This document shows, one piece after another, positions 1 through 6,342 of a stretch of DNA of 34,144 bases. The notes under the pieces are model-generated. The model ran no database searches, was not told where the DNA came from, and saw only the letters and a program-made list of their open reading frames with translations. The stretch is from NCBI GenBank assembly GCA_005879255.1, contig VBKY01000077.1:1-34144 (forward strand), written 5' to 3'. The position numbers and the translations under genes were made by a program. The first letter of the stretch is position 1; every line of letters starts with the position of its first letter. The stretch comes from Deltaproteobacteria bacterium (lineage in GTDB: Bacteria > Desulfobacterota_B > Binatia > UBA9968).

Positions 1-191
1 TGGACTCGATAGCCGGTAAAAACATGGATATGGCCGTCGTCCATTCGAGTTGGCACGCTCACAATCATGGCTCTATCGGCCCGTCGCAACCGTCCCGCGA
101 CGTTCGGGTCGATCACCAGCCTGTCCGCAGCGATATCGAACTGCTGTACGGCCATTTCACTCGTCGCGCTGCGCCATTCCTCGGTCGCCAT
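1..191 (-). CDS. Glu/Leu/Phe/Val dehydrogenase (glutamate dehydrogenase), N-terminal part only
   Basis: The gene runs off the left edge, leaving about 63 N-terminal residues. Glutamate dehydrogenase interconverts glutamate and 2-oxoglutarate with NAD(P)H in the cytoplasm. The visible part carries the family's N-terminal signature: an AVQQFDIAAD-like helix, then RRADRAMIVSVPTRMDDG, then HVFTGYRV, which matches the start of the dimerisation/substrate domain. The ATG at 191 is preceded by GAGGA about five bases upstream. It is the last visible gene of the minus-strand run that starts with the CysQ-like phosphatase, 44 bases after the HIT gene. The catalytic lysine and the NAD domain lie outside the window, so glutamate specificity is inferred from the N-terminus alone. 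Confidence 0.8.
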   Translation of the reverse strand, partial: MATEEWRSATSEMAVQQFDIAADRLVIDPNVAGRLRRADRAMIVSVPTRMDDGHIHVFTGYRV

Positions 192-235
192 GATTTCCTC
201 TAGAGAATTTGTCGATGCAAAGCGATACTTAGTTC

Positions 236-580
236 TTACCCCGGCGGCCAACTCATCTGGCGGCCGCCAAGTAAATGGTAATGCAAATGAAAGACGCTCT
301 GGCCGGCATCCGCCCCGACGTTGACGACCACGCGAAAGCCGCTCTCGGCGACGCCATGCTCGCGCGCAAGTCGCGCCGCGACTTGAAAGATTTGCCCGAC
401 CAGCGCGCCGTCGTTCGGGTCGATATCGAGGACACTGACGATATGCTTACGGGGAATAATCAAAAAATGCACCGGCGCTCGTGGCCTGATGTCTTTAAAG
501 ACCACCACGGAATCGTCTTGATAGACGATATTCGCATGAACTTTTCCCTCGACAATGCCGCAAAATAGGCAATCACTCAT
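236..580 (-). CDS. HIT family protein (histidine triad nucleotide-binding hydrolase)
   Basis: A 114-residue cytoplasmic protein of the HINT/HIT family, which hydrolyses nucleoside phosphoramidates and related nucleotidyl bonds. It begins SDCLFCGIVEG, the usual start with a CxxC zinc-type pair, and has the middle motif FKDIRPRAPVHFLIIPRKH. It ends with the triad HLHYHLLGG, whose middle histidine is the nucleophile in this family. Length is normal. An upstream in-frame extension exists, but the ATG at 580 has GGAGGA at proper spacing and the protein starts as family members do. It sits 29 bases after the first Rieske gene, apparently in the same transcript. Housekeeping role; substrate unknown. 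Confidence 0.92.
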   Translation of the reverse strand: MSDCLFCGIVEGKVHANIVYQDDSVVVFKDIRPRAPVHFLIIPRKHIVSVLDIDPNDGALVGQIFQVAARLAREHGVAESGFRVVVNVGADAGQSVFHLHYHLLGGRQMSWPPG

Positions 581-609
581 CAAAATTTTCCTCCGCAAAA
601 GCAAACCGA

Positions 610-987
610 TCAATCGTTGTCGGCCGCGCCGGGAAGACGAGCGTAGACCTGTCCGTCTTCGATCTCTATGGGTACGCTTTGAAGAGCAAGTCCCACGCAA
701 GGACCCCAAATACATTCCCCGCTCGGCGGTTCGAACACGGCGCCATGGGTGGCACACATGAGGTAACGGCCATCGACGCTGAAAAATTGGTTGTTGACCC
801 AGTCAAGGGTGATGCCGGTATGCGGGCAACGGTTGACATAGGCAAAGAGATTCCCATAGTAGTTGACGAGCAGAGCCTCGAGCTCCCGTGAGCCGCGCCG
901 GAGCGTGAACTTTTTACTCGTGCCGTGTGCCAGCTCGCCCGCGGAGCCGACGAGTTTCCGATTGGATTTTTTATCCGTCTTCGCCAT
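610..987 (-). CDS. Rieske [2Fe-2S] domain protein, soluble
   Basis: A 125-residue protein consisting mostly of one Rieske domain. The cluster ligands are visible as CPH, then 21 residues, then CATH, followed by the GAVFEPPSGECIWGPC loop typical of ferredoxin-type Rieske proteins such as NirD and dioxygenase ferredoxins. There is no signal peptide and no membrane segment, so it should be a cytoplasmic electron carrier. The ATG at 987 (MAKTDKKSN) was preferred over an upstream alternative that would overlap the preceding gene. Its neighbour only 11 bases upstream encodes a second, membrane-anchored Rieske protein with the same ligand spacing, so the two look like a duplicated pair. The redox partner is unknown. 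Confidence 0.88.
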   Translation of the reverse strand: MAKTDKKSNRKLVGSAGELAHGTSKKFTLRRGSRELEALLVNYYGNLFAYVNRCPHTGITLDWVNNQFFSVDGRYLMCATHGAVFEPPSGECIWGPCVGLALQSVPIEIEDGQVYARLPGAADND

Positions 988-998
988 CGTGCCGGGCC

Positions 999-1478
999 TC
1001 AGTCTACAAGCTGCTTTAAGTCGCCCTCCGGGCAGCCGACCAAGACCTCGCCTCGATCGATGCGAACCGGCAAACGAAAGAGTGACTCGCCTTTGCAAGG
1101 GCCGTCGACGCAAAGACCGGTCGAGAATTCATAAAGGGCGCCATGCGTGTAACATCTTAGAAACCGACCATCGTCGCTGACAAATTCGTCGCGAACAAAA
1201 TCGAGTGGCGTTGGCATATGCCGGCAGCGATTGACGTAAGCGTGAAAGCTTCCTCGATCGTTGATCAAAAAACCATCCAAGCGATATTTCTGGCAGATGA
1301 GCCAGAACTTCCTCACCGTTCCTGGCGTGAGCTCATCGACCTTAGCAATCACGCGAGATTCCTCCCGACTTTCCTCCCACATCCGCCGCTTATCGCGCAA
1401 AAATATCAAGCGGTGAATTACCAGAGCGGCGAGATAAAGCGCCAAAAAGACCAACGAAAGGTAAATCGTGATCGCCAT
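999..1478 (-). CDS. Membrane-anchored Rieske [2Fe-2S] domain protein
   Basis: A 159-residue protein with an N-terminal hydrophobic helix (about residues 3-27), a charged linker (RDKRRMWEESREESR) and a Rieske domain. The ligands are CRH, 21 residues, CYTH, followed by GALYEFSTGLCVDGPCKG. After the helix comes a strongly basic stretch, which by the positive-inside rule suggests that the Rieske domain faces the cytoplasm. That placement is an inference. It lies 20 bases after the zinc-finger gene and 11 before the soluble Rieske gene, consistent with one operon. It could pass electrons between a membrane pool and the soluble partner. The start ATG at 1478 lacks a strong ribosome binding site. 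Confidence 0.85.
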   Translation of the reverse strand: MAITIYLSLVFLALYLAALVIHRLIFLRDKRRMWEESREESRVIAKVDELTPGTVRKFWLICQKYRLDGFLINDRGSFHAYVNRCRHMPTPLDFVRDEFVSDDGRFLRCYTHGALYEFSTGLCVDGPCKGESLFRLPVRIDRGEVLVGCPEGDLKQLVD

Positions 1479-1498
1479 ACGCCCGCTTAGGAAGCGAT

Positions 1499-1822
1499 TT
1501 ATTCAGAGTCTTTGTCGACGAGATCGCGGATGCGCTTGACTCCGTGCGCCGTTTGCTGCCCGGCGATGCCCATGACTTTCATGAGCTCGGTGGTCATCTC
1601 AGCTGTCACCTGGTCTTGAATGCTGCCCGTTCCGTCCGGATTGGCGGTGAGAAACCTCAAGACTTTCTCCTTGTCAACTCCTGTCTGCTCGAGGCCGTCA
1701 AGAAATTGTCCATAGCTCACCTTGCCGCGGAGTTCCTGAACACGAGCGAGAAGTTTCTTGCAATCGCCGCACACTCGCCCGAAGAATCCTGAGCGCGCTC
1801 CGCAATAAACACATTTGCTCAT
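1499..1822 (-). CDS. Small protein with N-terminal four-cysteine zinc finger
   Basis: A 107-residue protein of unknown function. Four cysteines (C4, C7, C18 and C21, two CxxC pairs in CVYCGARSGFFGRVCGDC) form a likely zinc ribbon, followed by a helical, charged C-terminal region. No enzyme motif is seen. The ATG at 1822 was chosen because it starts directly before the cysteine motif; upstream only a TTG is available. It is placed between the CysQ-like gene (27 bases upstream) and the membrane Rieske gene (20 bases downstream), so it is probably co-transcribed. It might be a regulatory or metal-handling protein; this cannot be decided from sequence. Confidence 0.7.
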   Translation of the reverse strand: MSKCVYCGARSGFFGRVCGDCKKLLARVQELRGKVSYGQFLDGLEQTGVDKEKVLRFLTANPDGTGSIQDQVTAEMTTELMKVMGIAGQQTAHGVKRIRDLVDKDSE

Positions 1823-1849
1823 CGTTAGCCCACCCAAAAAACTGCCGAT

Positions 1850-2650
1850 TTATTTCCGCGCGTTCATCGCATCCGCCCAAAGCGCTTGCAAGTCGCCGGT
1901 GAGCCCCGCATTGGCCGCCACCACGCCACGATGCTTCGGCAGCTCGCGATTAAAGATCATCGGCTTACCGTCACCGTCGACGACTTTACCGCCAGCTTCT
2001 TCCACCATAAGCACGCCGGCGCAAATATCCCACTCATGGATGGTCCGAAACGTAAGGGTGCCGTCGCCGTCCCCGCTGGCAACTTTAGCGAGCCGGTAGG
2101 CAATACTGCCGACGCGCCTGAGATCGCAGCGCTCGACGAAGACTTGAAATCTTTTCTGCGGTTCGGACCGGCTCACGAGCAACGAGGCGCCGCGCACGTC
2201 TTGCCGCGGGCTGACTCTAATGGCTTCATTATTCAAGTAAGCCCCTTGACCGGCCGCCGCCTTATAAAACCGGTCCTTCGCCGGGTTGTAAACAATCGCG
2301 ATTTTCGGGCGCCCCTCGACGACGAAAGCGATGGAAATCGCAAACTGCGGCACGCCTTCAATAAATTCCTTCGTTCCGTCGATCGGATCGATCACCCAAA
2401 TGCGCTTGAGAGCCAATCGGCGCGAGTTATCCACATCTTCCTCGGACAGCCAACCGTCCTGTGGAAACGATTTTTGAATATTGTCGCGGATAATGCGGTT
2501 AGCCTCGATGTCCGCTGTAGTCACCGGGTTATTTTTGCTCTTCTCATGGACATCGTACTTTCCCTTAAAAAGGCCCATCACCATCGAGCCGGCCTCCTGG
2601 GCCGCCTGTTCGGCGATAGCCAACTCCTTTTCGTATTGAAACGTCGTCAT
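1850..2650 (-). CDS. Inositol monophosphatase family protein, CysQ/BPNT-like
   Basis: A 266-residue Mg-dependent, Li-sensitive phosphatase family member. Motifs in order: acidic pair at E70/E71 (LSEEDVD), WVIDPIDGTKEF with the metal ligands D88, D91 and T93, and EWDICAG with the catalytic-site aspartate D208. The KEF after DPIDGT resembles 3'(2'),5'-bisphosphate nucleotidases (CysQ) more than plain inositol monophosphatases, which would suit recycling of PAP from sulfate assimilation; that substrate is inferred. Length is normal. The ATG at 2650 begins MTTFQYEKEL; the longer upstream reading adds a segment unlike the family. It is the first gene of the tight minus-strand group reaching to glutamate dehydrogenase. 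Confidence 0.88.
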   Translation of the reverse strand: MTTFQYEKELAIAEQAAQEAGSMVMGLFKGKYDVHEKSKNNPVTTADIEANRIIRDNIQKSFPQDGWLSEEDVDNSRRLALKRIWVIDPIDGTKEFIEGVPQFAISIAFVVEGRPKIAIVYNPAKDRFYKAAAGQGAYLNNEAIRVSPRQDVRGASLLVSRSEPQKRFQVFVERCDLRRVGSIAYRLAKVASGDGDGTLTFRTIHEWDICAGVLMVEEAGGKVVDGDGKPMIFNRELPKHRGVVAANAGLTGDLQALWADAMNARK

Positions 2651-2755
2651 CAAGCTCACACTCACACTGCGATTCGCAGATCGATTAAGTATTAAACACC
2701 AGAAGCTGGATGACAGCAACTTGCAGCCGAGGCGGGACTGGGCGCGCGCCGGCTT

Positions 2756-3346
2756 TCATGCGGAAATTTCTGTGAAATCGAGAACCTTGACGGCGCCGGC
2801 GCGAATCATTTCAGCGATAGCGAGTTCCCCATCGTGCGGCTTGAGATTAACGGCGCGAATCGCGTCAGCCAAGAGCAGAACTTTGAAGCCCTCCTTCAAA
2901 CCGTCCAGCACCGTGTGCTTGACGCAATAATCAGTGGCCAAGCCGCCGACAATTATCCGCTCGACCCCCTTGCGCTGGAGCAGCTCGGCGAGACGTGCCC
3001 CAGATGGATCGCGGGCTTGGAATCCGGAGTAGCCATCTTCGTCGGGAACCATTCCTGCCGACACGACAACGGTATCTTTGCCAAGTTCCAATCCGGCGTG
3101 AAACTCTGCGCCTCTGGTTCCCTGAACACAGTGCACGGGCCAGATGCCGCCGTAGGTTTTGAAATGGTTGGTTTTTTCCGGATGCCAGTCACGCGTCGCA
3201 AATATTGGCAATCCGGCCTTGGTAAATCTCTCTATCGCGCGATTTAAAACCGGAACTACTTCATCTCCACCCGACACGGCGAGCGCCCCACCTGGGCAGA
3301 AATCGTTTTGCACGTCGACAATGATCAGCGCGTCTTTTGCCTGCAT
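2756..3346 (-). CDS. Isochorismatase-fold hydrolase, nicotinamidase (PncA)-like with altered catalytic lysine
   Basis: A 196-residue protein with the overall sequence of nicotinamidases, which deamidate nicotinamide to nicotinate in NAD salvage. Visible: catalytic Asp11 (IIVDVQNDF), metal ligands D53, H55 and H72 (TRDWHP, WPVHC), the cis-peptide segment GGLATDYCV with nucleophile Cys141, and YSGF at 106-109. The lysine of the Asp-Lys-Cys triad, expected before GxxPxxDxYSGF, is Ala97 here (VVVSAGMVPDEDGYSGF). Either the enzyme is impaired or another base serves. The ATG at 3346 lies just after a good promoter-like site, so the mRNA may be nearly leaderless. It is divergent from the HAD gene. 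Fold assignment is firm; nicotinamidase activity is uncertain. Confidence 0.85.
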   Translation of the reverse strand: MQAKDALIIVDVQNDFCPGGALAVSGGDEVVPVLNRAIERFTKAGLPIFATRDWHPEKTNHFKTYGGIWPVHCVQGTRGAEFHAGLELGKDTVVVSAGMVPDEDGYSGFQARDPSGARLAELLQRKGVERIIVGGLATDYCVKHTVLDGLKEGFKVLLLADAIRAVNLKPHDGELAIAEMIRAGAVKVLDFTEISA

Positions 3347-3354
3347 CGATTTCA

Positions 3355-3382
3355 ATTATAAATCATGGTACTTTGGTTGCAA
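3355..3382 (-). promoter_or_regulatory. Sigma-70-like promoter for the nicotinamidase-like gene
   Basis: On the minus strand a perfect TATAAT (3355-3360) follows TTGCAA (3377-3382) with a 16-base spacer. Transcription would begin only a few bases before the ATG at 3346, implying a leaderless or nearly leaderless message. No Shine-Dalgarno sequence is visible before that ATG, which agrees with this. Confidence 0.4.
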
Positions 3383-3412
3383 TCGGGTTCATTCTCTAAG
3401 CCGATTATCAGC

Positions 3413-4114
3413 ATGACAATCAAAGCCGTTTTTTTCGACGCTGCGGGCACCCTTATCAAGCCCGCCAAGCGGGTTGGCGAAAGTTACGCGGCGCTTGCCG
3501 CCAAGCATGGCAAGGATGTTTTGGCTTCCGACGTCGCGGCGCGCTTTCGGATCTGTTTCGATTTGGCGCCGCGCCTCGCTTTTCCTGGAGTCACTGAACA
3601 GAGTCTCGGCGCGTTGGAACGAGATTGGTGGAAGCAACTAGTTCGTCGGGTATTCGAACCGTGGAGTCCCTTTGAAAAGTTCGACGAATGCTTTACGGAG
3701 CTATTCGCTTATTTTGCCGAGCCAGGGGCATGGTCTCTTTATCCGGAAGTGCCCGAGACGCTGTCGGCGCTCAAAGAAAGGGGCTTGATTCTCGGCGTGA
3801 TCTCGAACTTCGATTCGCGGCTGGTGCGAGTTCTCAACGGCCTCGGGGCCGGCTCATCGTTCGAAGAGATTTTCGTTTCGAGCCGAGTTGGCTACGCCAA
3901 ACCGGATCCAAGAATCTTTCATGCTGCGTTGAACCGTTATCGCCTGAAGCCCGAAAATGCTATACACGTCGGCGACAGCGAAACCAATGATTTACATGGC
4001 GCCAACAACGCCGGACTGAGGGGTGTTCTCGTCGACCGCGCTAATGGAACATCGCCAGCTGATCGTGATTGCGTGACCAGCCTCAAGGCGATTGTTTCGA
4101 TGCTCGATGACTGA
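3413..4114 (+). CDS. HAD superfamily hydrolase, subfamily IA (REG-2-like)
   Basis: A 233-residue cytoplasmic phosphatase-type protein. The four HAD motifs are present: FFDAAGTL with nucleophile Asp9, VISNFD with Ser131, YAKPDPRIF with Lys163, and HVGDSETND (187-193). The residue two after the nucleophile, the general acid Asp in many HAD phosphatases, is Ala; the REG-2-like branch commonly varies there, so this need not mean inactivity. The long helical cap between motifs I and II (about 15-110) fits subfamily IA. The ATG at 3413 starts MTIKAVFFD, as the family does; an earlier ATG at 3365 would add a non-conserved leader. It is divergent from the nicotinamidase-like gene and 73 bases before the dienelactone hydrolase. 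The substrate is unknown. Confidence 0.87.
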   Translation: MTIKAVFFDAAGTLIKPAKRVGESYAALAAKHGKDVLASDVAARFRICFDLAPRLAFPGVTEQSLGALERDWWKQLVRRVFEPWSPFEKFDECFTELFAYFAEPGAWSLYPEVPETLSALKERGLILGVISNFDSRLVRVLNGLGAGSSFEEIFVSSRVGYAKPDPRIFHAALNRYRLKPENAIHVGDSETNDLHGANNAGLRGVLVDRANGTSPADRDCVTSLKAIVSMLDD

Positions 4115-4187
4115 TTGGGCTAACTTGAGGAAGCTTGACACATTTGTTTAGCTAAGGTACACGGCTGCGATCTCAGTGGAAAATCCG

Positions 4188-4904
4188 ATGACTTCATCAA
4201 GCTGGCAACAGACGGAAAGCGACAATAGCTCGATGCGCATGCATCTCAGCCTGCCCGCCGATGCCGGCCTTTTTCCCGCAGTGGTCGTGATCCAACATCA
4301 GGGCGGCGTCGATGAGTTCGTCGAGAAGATGACCATCAGATTAGCCGACGCGGGTTACGTTGCTGCTGCGCCGGATCTCTATCACCGCGACGGCCCGGAC
4401 TGCCAAGATGATATCGCGACGCGCCGATCCCGCCTCGGCGACCGGAGAATCATCAATGATGTAAACGCCTGTGTCGCCTTCATGCAACGCCACGACTGCG
4501 TCGACCGAAATCGTATCGGCATCATCGGATTTTGCATGGGTGGACGCATCGTCTATCTGATGGCCGCGGCCAATCCGGTGTTTAAGGCGGCGGTGGCCTA
4601 CTACCCCGGCAATACCTTTCGCGCTTGGGGGCGCGACCTTCCGTCGCCATTCGAACGCACCGCCGAAATCCATTGTCCGCTTCAAGGCCATTTCGGCGCC
4701 GATGACAAAAATCCTTCACCGAAAGACGTGGCGAAGTTCGACGCCGAACTGACCAAGTTTGATAAGCCGCATGAGTTTTTCGCGTATCCCGACGCCGGTC
4801 ATGCTTTCATGGACAGCACCAAGGCGAGCTATCGCCGTCATGCCGACGAGGCTTCTTGGCCCCGAACACTGGATTTTTTACAGCGGCATCTTGCAGAGAG
4901 ATAA
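4188..4904 (+). CDS. Dienelactone hydrolase family protein
   Basis: A 238-residue alpha/beta-hydrolase. The family's Cys-Asp-His triad is visible: Cys116 in GFCMGG, Asp172 in GADDKNPSP and His205 in PDAGHAF. The segment AAPDLYHRDG is also typical. Classical members open dienelactones in the chlorocatechol/modified ortho-cleavage pathway, but many relatives act on other esters and lactones. The ATG at 4188 has GGAA upstream; a GTG at 4176 in frame would add four residues. It is followed 106 bases later by a histidine kinase on the same strand. No ring-cleavage dioxygenase is adjacent, although a LigB-type enzyme occurs at 26100-27167. The true substrate is open. Confidence 0.9.
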   Translation: MTSSSWQQTESDNSSMRMHLSLPADAGLFPAVVVIQHQGGVDEFVEKMTIRLADAGYVAAAPDLYHRDGPDCQDDIATRRSRLGDRRIINDVNACVAFMQRHDCVDRNRIGIIGFCMGGRIVYLMAAANPVFKAAVAYYPGNTFRAWGRDLPSPFERTAEIHCPLQGHFGADDKNPSPKDVAKFDAELTKFDKPHEFFAYPDAGHAFMDSTKASYRRHADEASWPRTLDFLQRHLAER

Positions 4905-5010
4905 TGAGCTAGTCAAAAGCGCTTATTGCGAGCCTGAACCCTTATGAAATCTTGCGTATCATTTCGACCGACAACCGGTTTGGTTCATCTGCCACCGGTC
5001 GTGTAGGACC

Positions 5011-5670
5011 GTGGGAAAAAAACCGCCTAAACAAAACCACGAAATTTGGAATGCGGTCGTCGAGGAACGGCAACGAATCTCTCGTGAGCTGCACGACCGC
5101 GTGTTGCAACTGTTGTCGAGCGTCAGGATGCGGGCTGAGAGTTGCCGCCGCCGTCTTCCCGGTAACCGGGGCGCGCTCGAGAACGAACTTCATACCATCG
5201 AAGAAAACATCGACAAGGCGATTACCGAAATTCGAAACTTGCTCACGGAAAATCAGAGCCTGGAGGATCTCCAGGCCGGTTCCCTGGAACGACGACTGAA
5301 ACAAGAGTTGGATATTTTTCGCGCTCGCACCGGCTTCAAGCTCGATTTCCGATGCGCCATCGATACCCACAAATTGCCCGCGGCCATCGAGCGAGAGTTG
5401 TATTTCACTCTGCGTGAAGGCATTCTCAATGCGGTTCGTCACTCCCGCGCGACCGAGCTGCACCTTTTGCTGACGAAAACCGCAAATGGCTGCGCAGCCC
5501 GTTTGCGCGACAACGGTGAAGGTTTCGACGCCGCTTCGAGCGAGGGAAGCAATCATTACGGGCTCAAAGGGATGAGAGAACGAATCCGAAAAATCGGCGG
5601 CGAGCTGGATCTCCACACAGCGCCAGGGAAAGGCACAGAGATTAAGATCAGAATTCCTTTCGCAAATTAA
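5011..5670 (+). CDS. Sensorless histidine kinase, NarL/DegS-type (HisKA_3 + HATPase_c)
   Basis: A 219-residue protein with only the transmitter part of a two-component kinase. The dimerisation/phosphoacceptor helix is EERQRISRELHDRVLQLL with His28. The ATPase domain shows the N-box REGILNAVRHSR (Asn140), DNGEGF (167-172), GLKGM (184-188) and GKGT (206-209). There is no membrane segment, PAS, GAF or other sensor domain, and no response regulator gene lies in the window. Start is a GTG; the only plausible ribosome binding site (AGGA) is very close. It may receive its signal from a partner protein, or the start may lie further upstream if a frameshift exists. It is convergent with the GNAT gene (50 bases). 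Confidence 0.85.
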   Translation: MGKKPPKQNHEIWNAVVEERQRISRELHDRVLQLLSSVRMRAESCRRRLPGNRGALENELHTIEENIDKAITEIRNLLTENQSLEDLQAGSLERRLKQELDIFRARTGFKLDFRCAIDTHKLPAAIERELYFTLREGILNAVRHSRATELHLLLTKTANGCAARLRDNGEGFDAASSEGSNHYGLKGMRERIRKIGGELDLHTAPGKGTEIKIRIPFAN

Positions 5671-5720
5671 AGACGTGCTGCCGACGAACTCGCAATGACG
5701 CGGCGCTATCCAATAGCCAG

Positions 5721-6248
5721 TTAGTCGCGACTCTGGTGGCGCCGAGTTTCCGATACGGCGAACCTCGTCAAGTTTTCGCCGGTCAGGCGAAAAACCGTCC
5801 ACTCATGCATCGGCACGGCGCCGAGTTTTTTGTAAAAGTTGACGGCTGGCTCGTTCCAATCGAGCACCGACCATTCCAATCTGCCACACTGTCGTTCTTT
5901 GGCTACTCCTGCGACGTAACGAAGCAAAGCGTTCCCGAAGCCGCGTCGGCGAAACGCTTCGTCGACAAAGAGATCCTCGATATAGATCCCCGGCAGACCG
6001 AGAAACGTTGAATAGTTGTGAAAGAATATTACGAAGCAGACCGGCTGTCGCTTGAAGTAGCCAATGGCAACTTCCGCGGCGTGACGGCGGCCGAAGAGTG
6101 TCTCACGCAAAGTCTTTTCCGTGGCGGTGACTTCATGTGAGAGCCGCTCATAGTCCGCGAGCTTTTTGATAAATGAAAGAATCACCGGCACGTCCGCCTT
6201 GGTAGCGGGCCGAATCTGAAAACTGGGAATCTCTATCGATGATCTCAT
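5721..6248 (-). CDS. GNAT family N-acetyltransferase, diamine acetyltransferase-like
   Basis: A 175-residue acetyl-CoA-dependent acetyltransferase. The acetyl-CoA pyrophosphate-binding motif is seen as EDLFVDEAFRRRGFGNALL, preceded by a YFKRQPVCFVIFFHNYSTFLG strand region and followed by RLEWSVLDWNEPAVNFYKKLGA. This order, with DWN and FYKKLGA, matches the spermidine/diamine N-acetyltransferase (SAT1-like) branch, which acetylates polyamines or related amines. The ATG at 6248 has GGAG six bases upstream. It lies 94 bases downstream of the molybdenum hydroxylase gene on the same strand and may be transcribed with it, though a functional link is not evident. Confidence 0.88.
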   Translation of the reverse strand: MRSSIEIPSFQIRPATKADVPVILSFIKKLADYERLSHEVTATEKTLRETLFGRRHAAEVAIGYFKRQPVCFVIFFHNYSTFLGLPGIYIEDLFVDEAFRRRGFGNALLRYVAGVAKERQCGRLEWSVLDWNEPAVNFYKKLGAVPMHEWTVFRLTGENLTRFAVSETRRHQSRD

Positions 6249-6342
6249 AGTTGCTCCATGTACGATCAACGCTTACACGAATGCTGGACGATGCACGACC
6301 CAGTGTACTTGGAACGCTGCCGGAAATCGTTCTTTATCCACA

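Noticed and set aside
1886..2695. 269-residue plus-strand frame
   Set aside because: It is antisense to the CysQ-like gene, whose DPIDGT and WDICAG motifs show which strand codes.
4952..5299. 115-residue plus-strand frame at the histidine kinase start
   Set aside because: It is in a different frame from the clear HisKA_3/ATPase coding sequence and lacks domain features.
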